A stretch of 16,846 nt of DNA. It comes from Acidobacteriota bacterium (GTDB lineage: Bacteria; Acidobacteriota; Terriglobia; Bryobacterales; Bryobacteraceae). The notes below the pieces were generated by a model. That model did no database searches. It worked only from the letters and a program-made list of their open reading frames with translations, and had not been told where the DNA came from. The position numbers and the translations under genes were made by a program. The stretch covers positions 12,509 to 29,354 of the forward strand of contig QHXU01000094.1 in NCBI GenBank assembly GCA_003223065.1. Direction: 5' to 3'. The stretch's first letter is position 1. The number at the start of each line of letters is the position of its first letter. Positions 7,010 through 14,436 of this stretch are shown piece after piece.

Positions 7010-7017
7010 TGGCGGAA

Positions 7018-7482
7018 ATGAACACGGCGGGAGACGACCGAGAAGTCCTGGCTACGCGGTACCTGAGGCATACCGCACTTGGGGGGTTAGAAGGTAAGGA
7101 ACTGGACGAGGCGGAAATGACCTATGTCCTATGGGACTGGGATAGTCTAGCCTCGCTCGCCTACGAACAATTTTTGAAGCATGGCAGGGGTGTCTTCATC
7201 GGTCCCAGGACAGCGATCCACGAAGACAGCATTACGGTGGCGTTTGACTACGTTCCGAACCGATCCGGCCTGCTGGCGGAGATCCTTACCTTCGAGCTGT
7301 CGACATCGCTCTGGCCGGTGATCGAGCACTACCATCCGGAGTTCGATTTCATCGTGGTATGGCTGCGGAAGGATGGGACTGCCAGATATGCGGTGCTTCG
7401 CTGCCACGAAAAACCGGGCTTCCGCTCTCCGCGAGATCTCTATGAGTTGAGGCCGCGCGTGAAGTGCGCTCGCCCGAATTAA
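7018..7482 (+). CDS. Unknown 154-aa cytoplasmic protein
   Basis: An uncharacterised protein with no signal peptide or membrane segment. It is acidic in its first half (for example LEGKELDEAE) and basic at the end (YELRPRVKCARPN). Trp/Tyr-rich patches (TYVLWDWDSLASLAYEQF, HYHPEFDFIVVWLRKDG) suggest a compact alpha/beta fold. The longest frame starts at TTG 7009, but that codon overlaps the -10 box and cannot be in the transcript. ATG 7018 is therefore the start, probably read from a leaderless mRNA, as no ribosome-binding site can precede it. A second in-frame ATG lies at 7117. Real-gene status rests on the strong promoter, good codon pattern and neat fit between promoter and the next gene. 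I do not recognise the family. Confidence 0.72.
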   Translation: MNTAGDDREVLATRYLRHTALGGLEGKELDEAEMTYVLWDWDSLASLAYEQFLKHGRGVFIGPRTAIHEDSITVAFDYVPNRSGLLAEILTFELSTSLWPVIEHYHPEFDFIVVWLRKDGTARYAVLRCHEKPGFRSPRDLYELRPRVKCARPN

Positions 7483-7548
7483 TCGGACTTGTTTTTCGTC
7501 TTGGATTGCGGTTAGGCTGGTGGTCATCCTACGCAAGGAGGACACAGG

Positions 7549-7977
7549 ATGTCCGCTCAGAACAAGGCGATTGTCCGCCGATATTTCGAAGAGGGCTGGA
7601 ACCAGCGAAAGCCTGCAATTATGGATGAGTTGATCGCGATCGATGCCATCGATCACGATCCCGCCAATCCGGGGGTCAGCCCGGGTCCAAAAGGTCAGAA
7701 GGAATTGCTCGCAAAGTACACATCCGCGTTCCCCGACACTAAGTTTACGCTGGGGGACTTGATTGGCGACGGAGATTTGGTCGCCGTGCGGTGGACGGTT
7801 CGCGGCACACACCGCGGTGAACTCCAAGGTATCGCGCCCACGGGCCGGCAGGTGAACCTGACAGGCATCATGATCGCCCGCATTGCCAATGGCAAAATAG
7901 CGGAGACCTGGAGCAACTGGGACGCCCTAGGGATGTTGCAGCAACTGGGAGTCGCCGCACGGGCCGAGGGCGCATAG
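7549..7977 (+). CDS. SnoaL-like / ester cyclase family protein (NTF2-like fold)
   Basis: A 142-aa protein with the layout of the SnoaL-like branch of the NTF2 superfamily: N-terminal helix with VRRYFEEGWNQ, then AIDHDPANPG (His36), the central AFPDTKFTLGDLIGDGDLVAVRWTVRGTHRG, PTGRQVNLTGIMIARIANGKIAETW, and the closing NWDALGMLQQLG. Members include polyketide cyclases and many uncharacterised small-molecule isomerases or hydrolases; the substrate cannot be read from the sequence. The start is well supported by AAGGAGG seven bases before ATG 7549. It lies 66 nt after the unknown gene, so co-transcription is possible. The coding sequence contains a striking 29-bp palindrome (7632-7660). Confidence 0.88.
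   Translation: MSAQNKAIVRRYFEEGWNQRKPAIMDELIAIDAIDHDPANPGVSPGPKGQKELLAKYTSAFPDTKFTLGDLIGDGDLVAVRWTVRGTHRGELQGIAPTGRQVNLTGIMIARIANGKIAETWSNWDALGMLQQLGVAARAEGA
7632..7660. repeat. 29-bp near-perfect palindrome with four GATC sites inside the SnoaL-like gene
   Basis: Arms of 14 bp (7632-7645 and 7647-7660) mirror each other around base 7646 with a single mismatch (7637 versus 7655), which would be a G-U pair in plus-strand RNA. GATC occurs at 7632, 7638, 7651 and 7657, symmetric about the centre. It encodes the residue repeat IAIDAIDHD. Confidence 0.8.
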
Positions 7978-7999
7978 CCTCCAGACAATAACCGAGACG

Positions 8000-10969
8000 T
8001 CAGAACTTGAATTGCAGCGCCACCCGCAGGAGACGCGGCTGCAAGAGCGCCTGTGGAGTGCCTCCCAAGCCCCCGGCCACGAAGGGTTTGACTGAAGTAC
8101 CCAACGTCTGCGTTTCGAGCAGTACGGTATGGGCGTTGTTCACGTTGAACATTTCGACCTGGGTCTGCACATGGATGCGTTCCCGGATAGCGAAAGTCCT
8201 CCTGATGCCGACGTCCAGTTGATTCAACCGGTCCATGAATCTGGAGCCCGGAGGCACCAGGGGAACCGTTAACGAGGTATTGGTGAGGTTCGGGGCAACC
8301 AGCGCGCCCGGCGTACAACCCGGCACGCCGCAGTCGCCCGGATACTTCGTCGTCTTGCTGAGGGTCCACGATACGTACTTCAAAGGTTCGGGGTCGTTCT
8401 GCCACGCCATGCTCGCTTCAAAGCGCCACCACAATGGAAGGTTGCCGGCGGCCTTGAACTCGTTCCGGAACGGGATCCTGCCCGACTCGTCACAGAATCG
8501 GAGGCTGTTGGGGTCATTCAAGGCGCCGTTCGTGATATTGCTGCCGTCGAAGGTTGTGTTCGCGGACGCATCGCAGGCGATGTCGGTTATATGGTCGATG
8601 GTCCACCCGGCGAAGACGTGGGCCCCTCTCGGCAGCCGCGCGACCGTGCCGAATTCGTAGCCCGTGTAAGTGTTCCGGCGCTTTTTCTGGTCCCCGTTGG
8701 TCTGATACAGATCCGCGGGAAGCCCGAACTTGCCGGTGTTCAGGTTATAGGCCGTGATCTGCTCGCCGTTGAGCGGGTTGATGATCGTGAACGGCGTCCA
8801 GTCCGCGGTTGGATCGACCGCGCGATTCTGAATGAAGGTCCCGTTGTAATTTGTGCGCCGGAACCAGTTGAAGCTTAGAGACACTCCGTTGGTGACCTGG
8901 TGCTGGATGCCCGCGCTGTACTGCAGATTGTATTCGCGCTTGAAATGAGGATCGAACTTCGGCACGCTCGCGAGCTTCCCGAAGTTGGGGTTGGTGCTGA
9001 GGCCGATTTCATTGTCCTGCGCAATATCGTCGTGGTTGAGATCCGTCCAGAAGCGAGTGTCCGTGGAGAGCGCCATGGGGTTGATGGAGCTTAGATATCC
9101 AGTGGCCTGGGGCGTATTGTACTTGCCGAAACCGGCCTTCAGCGCGGTTCTCCCGTTGCCGAACAGATCGTAGACCGTGCCCAGCCGCGGGGCCCACGTT
9201 TTCCAGCATCCGAGCCCCTTGATGGTGGTGCAGTTAATGAGAGGGAACGAGCGGGCTCCGATGAATCGGCCCGCACCGACGGCTGACGGCTCGATGGTGG
9301 ACCGTTCATATTCCCAGCGCAAGCCGGCGGTAACCGACAATTTCTTGATGTGCCAGGTGTCCTGAGCGTAGATTCCCAGGTCCGCGTCCACACGCTGTCT
9401 TACTGCGATGGGGGTGTTGTACACCAGAACGTTGAACGGCGCTCCACTCTGGTATTGCTGCTGCAGGTCGCCATTGATAGACGACACGCGGTCGTTTTTA
9501 CCCCATGCATCCTGGACGCCTAGTTTGATGGAGTGCGACCCGGTTACGTACGACACAGCGCCGGAGACGTTCCTGCGGTCGGGCAAAAAATAGTTTTGGA
9601 TTTGTGGCGCGTTGCTGCGGACGTTGGTGACCAGGTCGAGGTGGGTGGTTTTGGCGTACCACTCAGGAGTGAAGGGGATCTGCTCCTCGCCCTTCTGGTA
9701 AATATCGCTGTAGTGTATTACGTCAGTGGAGAAGCCCGCCTCAATCAGCAGCCGGGGCGTGGCGGTGCGCGTCCACTTGCCCTGGGCGACATAGTAGAGG
9801 GGCGGGCCGCGGCGCTGCGCCGAGACTGCCGGGTTGTCGGGACGGCCAACCACGCCTCCCCGGAATAGTTCGTGCCCCTTGAATTTCTGGATCCGCTCGT
9901 ACGTCCCGGAGAATTTGTCCTTCGAACTTATCTGCCAGGAGAGGCGGAGCGTTCCTTGCTTGATGTATTGGTCTTCGATGCCGGGCGACCCATCCGGATA
10001 AAACGAACCGGGAGCGATACCGTACGTGCTCTGGTAGCGTCCCGCCGCCAGGAACCACAGCTTGTCCCTCAAAATGGGTCCACCGACGGAACCGTCAAAG
10101 TCCTCGATGTGTTTGATGCGGGTGTTACCCACGAGACCCCGGGCAACCAGGTCCGGCGTCACGTTGGAGGCCTGCCAGAAATTGGAGCCACCGCTGAGGC
10201 CGAGAAACACGTCGGAATGAAAGGTGTTGCCTCCATCCTTGGGAACCTGGTTGACCAGCAGGCCTCCTGCGGAGACTTCGGCCGAGATACCGCTGGTCTG
10301 GTAGGTCGACTGCTGGATGATTGCGTTGTCGACATAGTTCTGGATCTGGCCGTCGATATAGTTGGAATTGATGTTCATGCCGTCCAACAGGACGGTGGTG
10401 TGCTGCAGCGGGGCCCCGTGGCCCGTGAAGTAGGTCTGCTCCATTTGTTGAGAGCCGCCCACATCGGGAACGGTGAGCCGGATGCCCGGCACCAGCCCGC
10501 CCAGTTGTTGCATGTTGCGCGCGTTGGGAATGGAGTCCTGGACCTCGCGGGTCAGCAACTGCTTGTTGGCCGCATTCTCTACGTCGACCACCGACGCTTC
10601 GGCCCGTACGGTCACTGTTTCCCCGACGGACCCCACGCTCATTTCGATATAGACGGGCACGGACACGTTCGCCGGCACCTCGATTCCATCCCGCCTCTGT
10701 GTGTTGAACCCAGCCATCGTGAAGGTAATCGAGTACGTGCCCGGTCTGAGGTCGACGATGGAGTAACGACCCTGCCCGTCGGTTGCGACCGTACGCGATT
10801 TCTCGATGAGCGCCGGACTTGAGGCTGTGACGGTCACGCCGGGCATGATAGCGCCCGTCGTGTCTCTCACAATTCCTTCTATAGTGCTCTGCGCCGAGGC
10901 CAACGATGGCAACAGCACAAGGAGCACCAGACCGGCAAGGATATACGCAGCTAGCTTGGCTTTGGTCAT
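8000..10969 (-). CDS. TonB-dependent outer-membrane receptor, Oar-like, with carboxypeptidase-regulatory domain
   Basis: A 989-aa outer-membrane transporter. The signal peptide (MTKAKLAAYILAGLVLLVLLPSLASA) is followed by a carboxypeptidase-regulatory-like beta-sandwich (about 29-110, STIEGIVRDTTGAIMPGVTV, GRYSIVDLRPGTYSI). A plug domain (about 120-235, with ANKQLLTREVQDSIPNARNM) and a long beta-barrel follow, ending ...LRVALQFKF with a terminal Phe. Barrel landmarks include LRWEYERS and the LGTVYDLFGNGRTALKAGFGKY stretch typical of acidobacterial Oar-like receptors. The longest frame starts at 10996, but ATG 10969 has GAGGAG six bases upstream and begins a classical signal peptide. Such receptors take up oligosaccharides, peptides or metal complexes with TonB-ExbBD energy; the substrate here is unknown. 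It converges on the SnoaL-like gene with 22 nt between stops. Confidence 0.95.
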   Translation of the reverse strand: MTKAKLAAYILAGLVLLVLLPSLASAQSTIEGIVRDTTGAIMPGVTVTASSPALIEKSRTVATDGQGRYSIVDLRPGTYSITFTMAGFNTQRRDGIEVPANVSVPVYIEMSVGSVGETVTVRAEASVVDVENAANKQLLTREVQDSIPNARNMQQLGGLVPGIRLTVPDVGGSQQMEQTYFTGHGAPLQHTTVLLDGMNINSNYIDGQIQNYVDNAIIQQSTYQTSGISAEVSAGGLLVNQVPKDGGNTFHSDVFLGLSGGSNFWQASNVTPDLVARGLVGNTRIKHIEDFDGSVGGPILRDKLWFLAAGRYQSTYGIAPGSFYPDGSPGIEDQYIKQGTLRLSWQISSKDKFSGTYERIQKFKGHELFRGGVVGRPDNPAVSAQRRGPPLYYVAQGKWTRTATPRLLIEAGFSTDVIHYSDIYQKGEEQIPFTPEWYAKTTHLDLVTNVRSNAPQIQNYFLPDRRNVSGAVSYVTGSHSIKLGVQDAWGKNDRVSSINGDLQQQYQSGAPFNVLVYNTPIAVRQRVDADLGIYAQDTWHIKKLSVTAGLRWEYERSTIEPSAVGAGRFIGARSFPLINCTTIKGLGCWKTWAPRLGTVYDLFGNGRTALKAGFGKYNTPQATGYLSSINPMALSTDTRFWTDLNHDDIAQDNEIGLSTNPNFGKLASVPKFDPHFKREYNLQYSAGIQHQVTNGVSLSFNWFRRTNYNGTFIQNRAVDPTADWTPFTIINPLNGEQITAYNLNTGKFGLPADLYQTNGDQKKRRNTYTGYEFGTVARLPRGAHVFAGWTIDHITDIACDASANTTFDGSNITNGALNDPNSLRFCDESGRIPFRNEFKAAGNLPLWWRFEASMAWQNDPEPLKYVSWTLSKTTKYPGDCGVPGCTPGALVAPNLTNTSLTVPLVPPGSRFMDRLNQLDVGIRRTFAIRERIHVQTQVEMFNVNNAHTVLLETQTLGTSVKPFVAGGLGGTPQALLQPRLLRVALQFKF

Positions 10970-11020
10970 GACCGGCTCCTCAAGGATGTGTTTCACCCAA
11001 CTCGAAACCCTATTCCGCTG

Positions 11021-11055
11021 GCTGAAAACATGTCTCAGTTTTCGGCCGGTGTCAA
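11021..11055 (-). promoter_or_regulatory. Candidate promoter of the TonB receptor with an operator-like inverted repeat
   Basis: On the minus strand, a perfect TTGACA (11055-11050) is followed after 17 nt by CATGTT (11032-11027), a weak -10. A 9-bp inverted repeat with one wobble mismatch (GCTGAAAAC 11021-11029 / GTTTTCGGC 11038-11046, 8-nt spacer) covers the spacer and -10 box. This placement is what a repressor operator would have. The leader to ATG 10969 would be about 50 nt. Confidence 0.45.
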
Positions 11056-11126
11056 GGGTCAGGTTTAAGGAGTCGCGGTTACGGAGGTGCGAACGCCCAC
11101 GAGAGCACGGCCGAGGCGCTCAGGCT

Positions 11127-12542
11127 TCAGGGCATGACCCGATCGCGGTAATCGCCGGTGTACATGCGCACCACTTTGCCGTTCTGTTCGACGAATCGGA
11201 CCACCTCTCCGACTGGCCCGCCGCCGACGGGACTCTCGAGACGAAACAAGCCGTTTCCCAGAGGCTCGAGGCGCTGTTGCGTTTCGGGGTTATCGCCCTC
11301 CGGATCGATCATCACGAAGCGCTGGTTGAGCTCCACAACTTCGGTGTCGCCCGAGTCCCCCCTATAAAGTCCCGCGAAACGGGTCCACGAGGGATCCCAT
11401 TGGACCGGCTTCGGTGCAGGCGCGGCTGCCTTCGCCACGGCCTCACCCACAGTGTGCATGAGGTGAGCGGCAATGTTGGCAGGGACGGAGTCGTCCCCAT
11501 TCGTGAGTACGATCACACCCACCTTACTGTCCAGTTCGATCAGAGTGTGGGTTTTGTACCCGGGATACGACCCGCCATGCCCAACATAGACCTTGTCTCT
11601 TTCGCGGTTCACCGCAAAGCCTATCGCGTTACCGCGCGTCCAGTTGTTTTCGAGCACGCGCACGCGGTGCATCTCGCGTAACGCACCGGTGCTGAGAATC
11701 TGGCTGCCGCCAACTCTGCCTGTGCGGAACTGAAGCGAGACAAACATCGCCATGTCCTCGACGGTCGAAGTAATTCCGGTGGCGGGCGCCAACCCGCGCG
11801 CGTCCACAAACGGCATCTTCTTCCGCGAGCCGTCCGGCATCCTGCGGCTGTAGCCTGTTGCAAGGCCGTCGACCTGCCGGTCGACACTCGAACCGTTCAT
11901 CCCCAGCGGCTGGAAAATATGTTTCTGGACATAGTCTGCGTACTTCTCGCCGGAGACCGCCTCCGCGATCATTCCCGCGAGCCCGAATCCAAGATTGGAA
12001 TACTTCCAGCGGACCTCGGGCGGATAAGCCGCCCGGTGCTCGACGACGTAGCGGCGCACCTGCTCCTCGGTCGGAAAGTCATAAGTGATCCAATGAGAAC
12101 CCGCCTCTCGCGGCAGCCCGGCACTGTGGGTCAACAATTCTTCAATCGTGACCGGCGGATCGTCCGGCTCAGCCGGTTGAATCTTAAACCACGGCAGATA
12201 TTTCGAGACGGGATCGTCAAGCCTGAGCTTGCCGGCATCGCGCAATTGCATGATCGCGGTGGCGGTGAACAGCTTGCTGTGCGATGCCATGCGGAATTTC
12301 GTCGCCGGTGTGACGGGTGTCCGGCTCTCGACATCGGCGTAACCGAAGCCCTTCGCCCAGACCAATTCCTGGTCGTACACGACGCCGACGGCGATTCCAG
12401 GCAGCTGGCGATAAGCCATCTGGCCGCGTATCCAGCTTTCAAACAGCCGCTGCGCGCCTGCCACATCGGGATGATCCGCAACGCCCGCATGCTGACAGAC
12501 GGGCAGAGAAAGAAAGAGAACCACGTTCAGTGTGTGCCGCAT
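11127..12542 (-). CDS. Secreted serine hydrolase, class C beta-lactamase / penicillin-binding-protein-like family
   Basis: A 471-aa exported hydrolase. A short signal segment (about 5-20) precedes the beta-lactamase-type fold. The three active-site motifs are present: SxxK as Ser87-His-Ser-Lys90 (RMASHSKLFTATA), YSN at 181-183 (RWKYSNLGFG) and HGG at 322-324 (YVGHGGSYPGY). Other landmarks are LLTHSAGLP and GITSTVEDMAMF. A C-terminal domain of about 110 residues (QWDPSWTRFAGLYRGD...) resembles the beta-barrel appended to many of these enzymes. Members are D-amino-acid peptidases, esterases or true lactamases; the substrate cannot be told. ATG 12542 lies only 8 nt after a good -10 box and has no ribosome-binding site, so a leaderless message is likely. 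It is divergent from the bshA operon. Confidence 0.93.
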   Translation of the reverse strand: MRHTLNVVLFLSLPVCQHAGVADHPDVAGAQRLFESWIRGQMAYRQLPGIAVGVVYDQELVWAKGFGYADVESRTPVTPATKFRMASHSKLFTATAIMQLRDAGKLRLDDPVSKYLPWFKIQPAEPDDPPVTIEELLTHSAGLPREAGSHWITYDFPTEEQVRRYVVEHRAAYPPEVRWKYSNLGFGLAGMIAEAVSGEKYADYVQKHIFQPLGMNGSSVDRQVDGLATGYSRRMPDGSRKKMPFVDARGLAPATGITSTVEDMAMFVSLQFRTGRVGGSQILSTGALREMHRVRVLENNWTRGNAIGFAVNRERDKVYVGHGGSYPGYKTHTLIELDSKVGVIVLTNGDDSVPANIAAHLMHTVGEAVAKAAAPAPKPVQWDPSWTRFAGLYRGDSGDTEVVELNQRFVMIDPEGDNPETQQRLEPLGNGLFRLESPVGGGPVGEVVRFVEQNGKVVRMYTGDYRDRVMP

Positions 12543-12550
12543 AGGGTTTT

Positions 12551-12558
12551 AGTATAGT
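12551..12558. promoter_or_regulatory. Overlapping divergent -10 elements between the serine hydrolase and bshA
   Basis: The 8-bp AGTATAGT contains TATAGT on the plus strand (12553-12558) and TATACT on the minus strand (12556-12551). Each matches 5 of 6 positions of TATAAT. The minus-strand box is followed by 8 nt and then the hydrolase ATG. The plus-strand box would start transcription near 12565, leaving a leader of about 57 nt before the bshA GTG. Neither direction has a good -35 box. Confidence 0.5.
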
Positions 12559-12621
12559 CGGCACCGATGCTCCGTGCAGTCAGGAATGAAACGAACGTGC
12601 GCCGAATGTTACGCTGCCCAT

Positions 12622-13704
12622 GTGAAGATCGGTATCACCTGCTATCCCACTTACGGCGGCAGCGGAATTGTCGCGACCGAACTCGGCCTGGAGTTGGCCA
12701 GCCGCGGTCATGAGGTCCACTTCATCAGTTACGCAAGTCCGATCCGCCTCGATACCGGAGTTGCGCGAATCCATTATCACGAGGTGGAGGTCTCAACGTA
12801 TCCGCTGTTTCATTATCCGCCGTACTGCCTTGCGCTGGCCTCGCGGATGGCGGAAGTGGCGGCCTCCTACGTACACTATGCGATCCCGCATTCGATCGCG
12901 GCGCTGCTGGCAAAGCAAATGACCTCAAGCCGGCGGTTGCCTTTCGTGACCACGCTGCATGGAACCGACATCACACTGGTTGGCGTGGACCGCTCGTACT
13001 TTGGCATCACTAAGTTCTCCATCGAGCAGTCGGACGGCGTCACTGCGATCAGCCGGTACCTTGAAGCGAAGACGGTTGACTTCTTCAGAGTGTCCAAGCC
13101 AATTCAGGTGATCCATAACTTTGTCAACTGCGATCTCTACCGGCCCGACCCGGCGCGGCGCCCCAAGGAGAAGCGATTGATCCACGTTTCGAATTTCAGG
13201 CCGGTGAAGCGGGTGCTGGACTGCATTCGCGTGCTGCATGAGGTCCGGAGGTCGACAGACGCTCACCTGTTAATGGTCGGGGACGGTCCGGATCGCGGGC
13301 CGGCGGAGACGCTGGCTCGCGAGCTCGGCGTGTCTGCTCATGTGACCTTCCTGGGCAAGCGGGACCATGTGGAACGGCTGATTCCCGAGACTCACGTGCT
13401 GCTGCTGCCAAGCGAGATGGAGGCCTTCGGACTGGCTGCGCTCGAAGCGATGGCGTGCGGAGTGCCGCCCGTGGCGACCCTTACCGGAGGAGTTCCGGAG
13501 CTGATCACGGATGGCGTAGACGGCTTCCTCGCCCCCATCGGCGATATCGCGGCACAAGCGGCGAGGGTTGTGTCATTGCTGACGGACGATGCGCTGTACG
13601 CACGGATGTCATCGGCAGCCCGCCGGACCGCGGAGACACGTTATGCTACATCGATGATCATTCCGCTATACGAGCGGTGTTACGAGGCGGTGTGCGGAGT
13701 TTAG
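12622..13704 (+). CDS. bshA: BshA, N-acetyl-alpha-D-glucosaminyl L-malate synthase (bacillithiol biosynthesis)
   Basis: A GT4-family retaining glycosyltransferase that joins UDP-N-acetylglucosamine and L-malate, the first step of bacillithiol synthesis, in the cytoplasm. The 360-aa protein starts with the family N-terminus MKIGITCYPTYGGSG and shows HEVEV, VTTLHGTDIT (110-118), HNFVN, HVSNFRPVKR (188-197), LMVGDGP and the E-x7-E motif Glu267/Glu275 in EMEAFGLAALEAMACGVP. The frame is open back to GTG 12574 (extra 16 residues), but family length favours GTG 12622; there is no clear ribosome-binding site for any of the starts. Against the well-known Bacillus protein as I remember it, about six residues are missing before HYAIPH (residues 79-86). 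It is followed after 39 nt by bshB1, an operon typical of the pathway. Confidence 0.95.
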   Translation: MKIGITCYPTYGGSGIVATELGLELASRGHEVHFISYASPIRLDTGVARIHYHEVEVSTYPLFHYPPYCLALASRMAEVAASYVHYAIPHSIAALLAKQMTSSRRLPFVTTLHGTDITLVGVDRSYFGITKFSIEQSDGVTAISRYLEAKTVDFFRVSKPIQVIHNFVNCDLYRPDPARRPKEKRLIHVSNFRPVKRVLDCIRVLHEVRRSTDAHLLMVGDGPDRGPAETLARELGVSAHVTFLGKRDHVERLIPETHVLLLPSEMEAFGLAALEAMACGVPPVATLTGGVPELITDGVDGFLAPIGDIAAQAARVVSLLTDDALYARMSSAARRTAETRYATSMIIPLYERCYEAVCGV

Positions 13705-13743
13705 CCAGGAGTGGGGAGGCTCGCTTCCGAGAGAGTCTCAAGC

Positions 13744-14436
13744 ATGAACATTTTGGCAATTGGAGCGCATCCCGACGATATTGAGTTCGGCTGCGCGCCC
13801 ATTCTTATTAAAGAAATCAAGAAGGGAAGCCAGGTGCGGCTCATTGTCCTTTCTCGCGGCGAAGCCGGCTCGAGCGGCACGCCGGAGAGCAGAGAGCAAG
13901 AATCGCGCAACGCGGCGCGCCTGATGGGCGCCAGTATCGATTTCCGGGACTTCGGAGGAGACTGCCATTTACAGTACATTCCGGAACATAGTTTCAGAAT
14001 CGCCGCTGAGATAAGAAAGTTTAAGCCCGCGATCGTCCTCGCGCCACACCCTGCAGAAAACCAGCATCCTGACCATTCCATCGCAGGGAGGCTCACTCGA
14101 GACGCCTGCCGCTTCGCGCGCTACGGAGGCCTCGGTGAGTTGGCGTCTCTGCCGGTCCATAACGTCGCCAGCCTGTACTTCTACAAAATTACTCAGCACG
14201 TCGGTCCTATGCCCGACATCGTCATCGATATCAGTGACGTATCGGCGGAGTGGGAGGCGGCGATGAACTGCCACGAAAGCCAGATCAAAAATAAGAGTTA
14301 TGTTGACTTACAGAAAGCTGCGGCGCGGCTGCTCGGGCTGACGATCGGCACCGAGTACGCAGCCGGGCTTTTTGCCAATGATCCGGTTAGATTGGAGAAC
14401 CTTTCAGATGTCACGCTATCGTCACGAAATTTCTAG
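13744..14436 (+). CDS. bshB1: BshB1, N-acetylglucosaminyl-malate deacetylase (bacillithiol biosynthesis)
   Basis: A zinc-dependent deacetylase of the PIG-L/LmbE family that converts N-acetylglucosaminyl-malate to glucosaminyl-malate, the second step after BshA. The 230-aa protein begins MNILAIGAHPDDIEFGC, with the metal-binding His9 and Asp12 and catalytic Asp11 of AHPDD. The second metal motif is HPAENQHPDHSIAGR (His108, His111). RGEAGSSGTPESRE and LDIRDFGG-like DFRDFGGD are also typical of BshB1. ATG 13744 is chosen because it gives the family N-terminus; an upstream GTG (13711) is possible but lengthens the protein unusually. Its end overlaps the CE15 gene. The third enzyme, BshC, is not in the window. 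Confidence 0.95.
   Translation: MNILAIGAHPDDIEFGCAPILIKEIKKGSQVRLIVLSRGEAGSSGTPESREQESRNAARLMGASIDFRDFGGDCHLQYIPEHSFRIAAEIRKFKPAIVLAPHPAENQHPDHSIAGRLTRDACRFARYGGLGELASLPVHNVASLYFYKITQHVGPMPDIVIDISDVSAEWEAAMNCHESQIKNKSYVDLQKAAARLLGLTIGTEYAAGLFANDPVRLENLSDVTLSSRNF

Larger units (their letters stand above)
6569..7017. other. Intergenic region between divergent genes, with two inverted repeats
   Basis: A 449-nt stretch without a convincing gene. Next to the secreted-protein gene is an inverted repeat (AAGAGCG 6611-6617 / CGCTCTT 6636-6642) that would sit in that gene's leader. Further right lie a 13-nt palindrome (6751-6763) and a compact GC-rich hairpin (6767-6787). From about 6949 the sequence turns A/T-rich and leads into the promoter of the next plus-strand gene. 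Short open frames here (for example 6848-6663 on the minus strand, rich in Arg and Ser) lack a ribosome-binding site and recognisable protein character. Confidence 0.6.

Noticed and set aside
6785..7021. 78-residue plus-strand open frame upstream of the 154-aa gene
   Set aside because: Runs through the A-rich upstream element and promoter; would be on a different transcript and has no protein character.
7011..7120. 11-nt direct repeat GGCGGAAATGA at 7011-7021 and 7110-7120, in frame 99 nt apart
   Set aside because: Short, two copies only, and consistent with chance in two start-like contexts; kept only as a note on an alternative ATG.
9872..11681. Two plus-strand open frames of 316 and 291 residues
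   Set aside because: Antisense to the TonB receptor and serine hydrolase, both of which are firmly identified.
12610..12624. TACGCT six bases before the bshA GTG as a leaderless promoter
   Set aside because: The hexamer is a poor -10 match and no -35 is visible; the TATAGT at 12553 is the better candidate.
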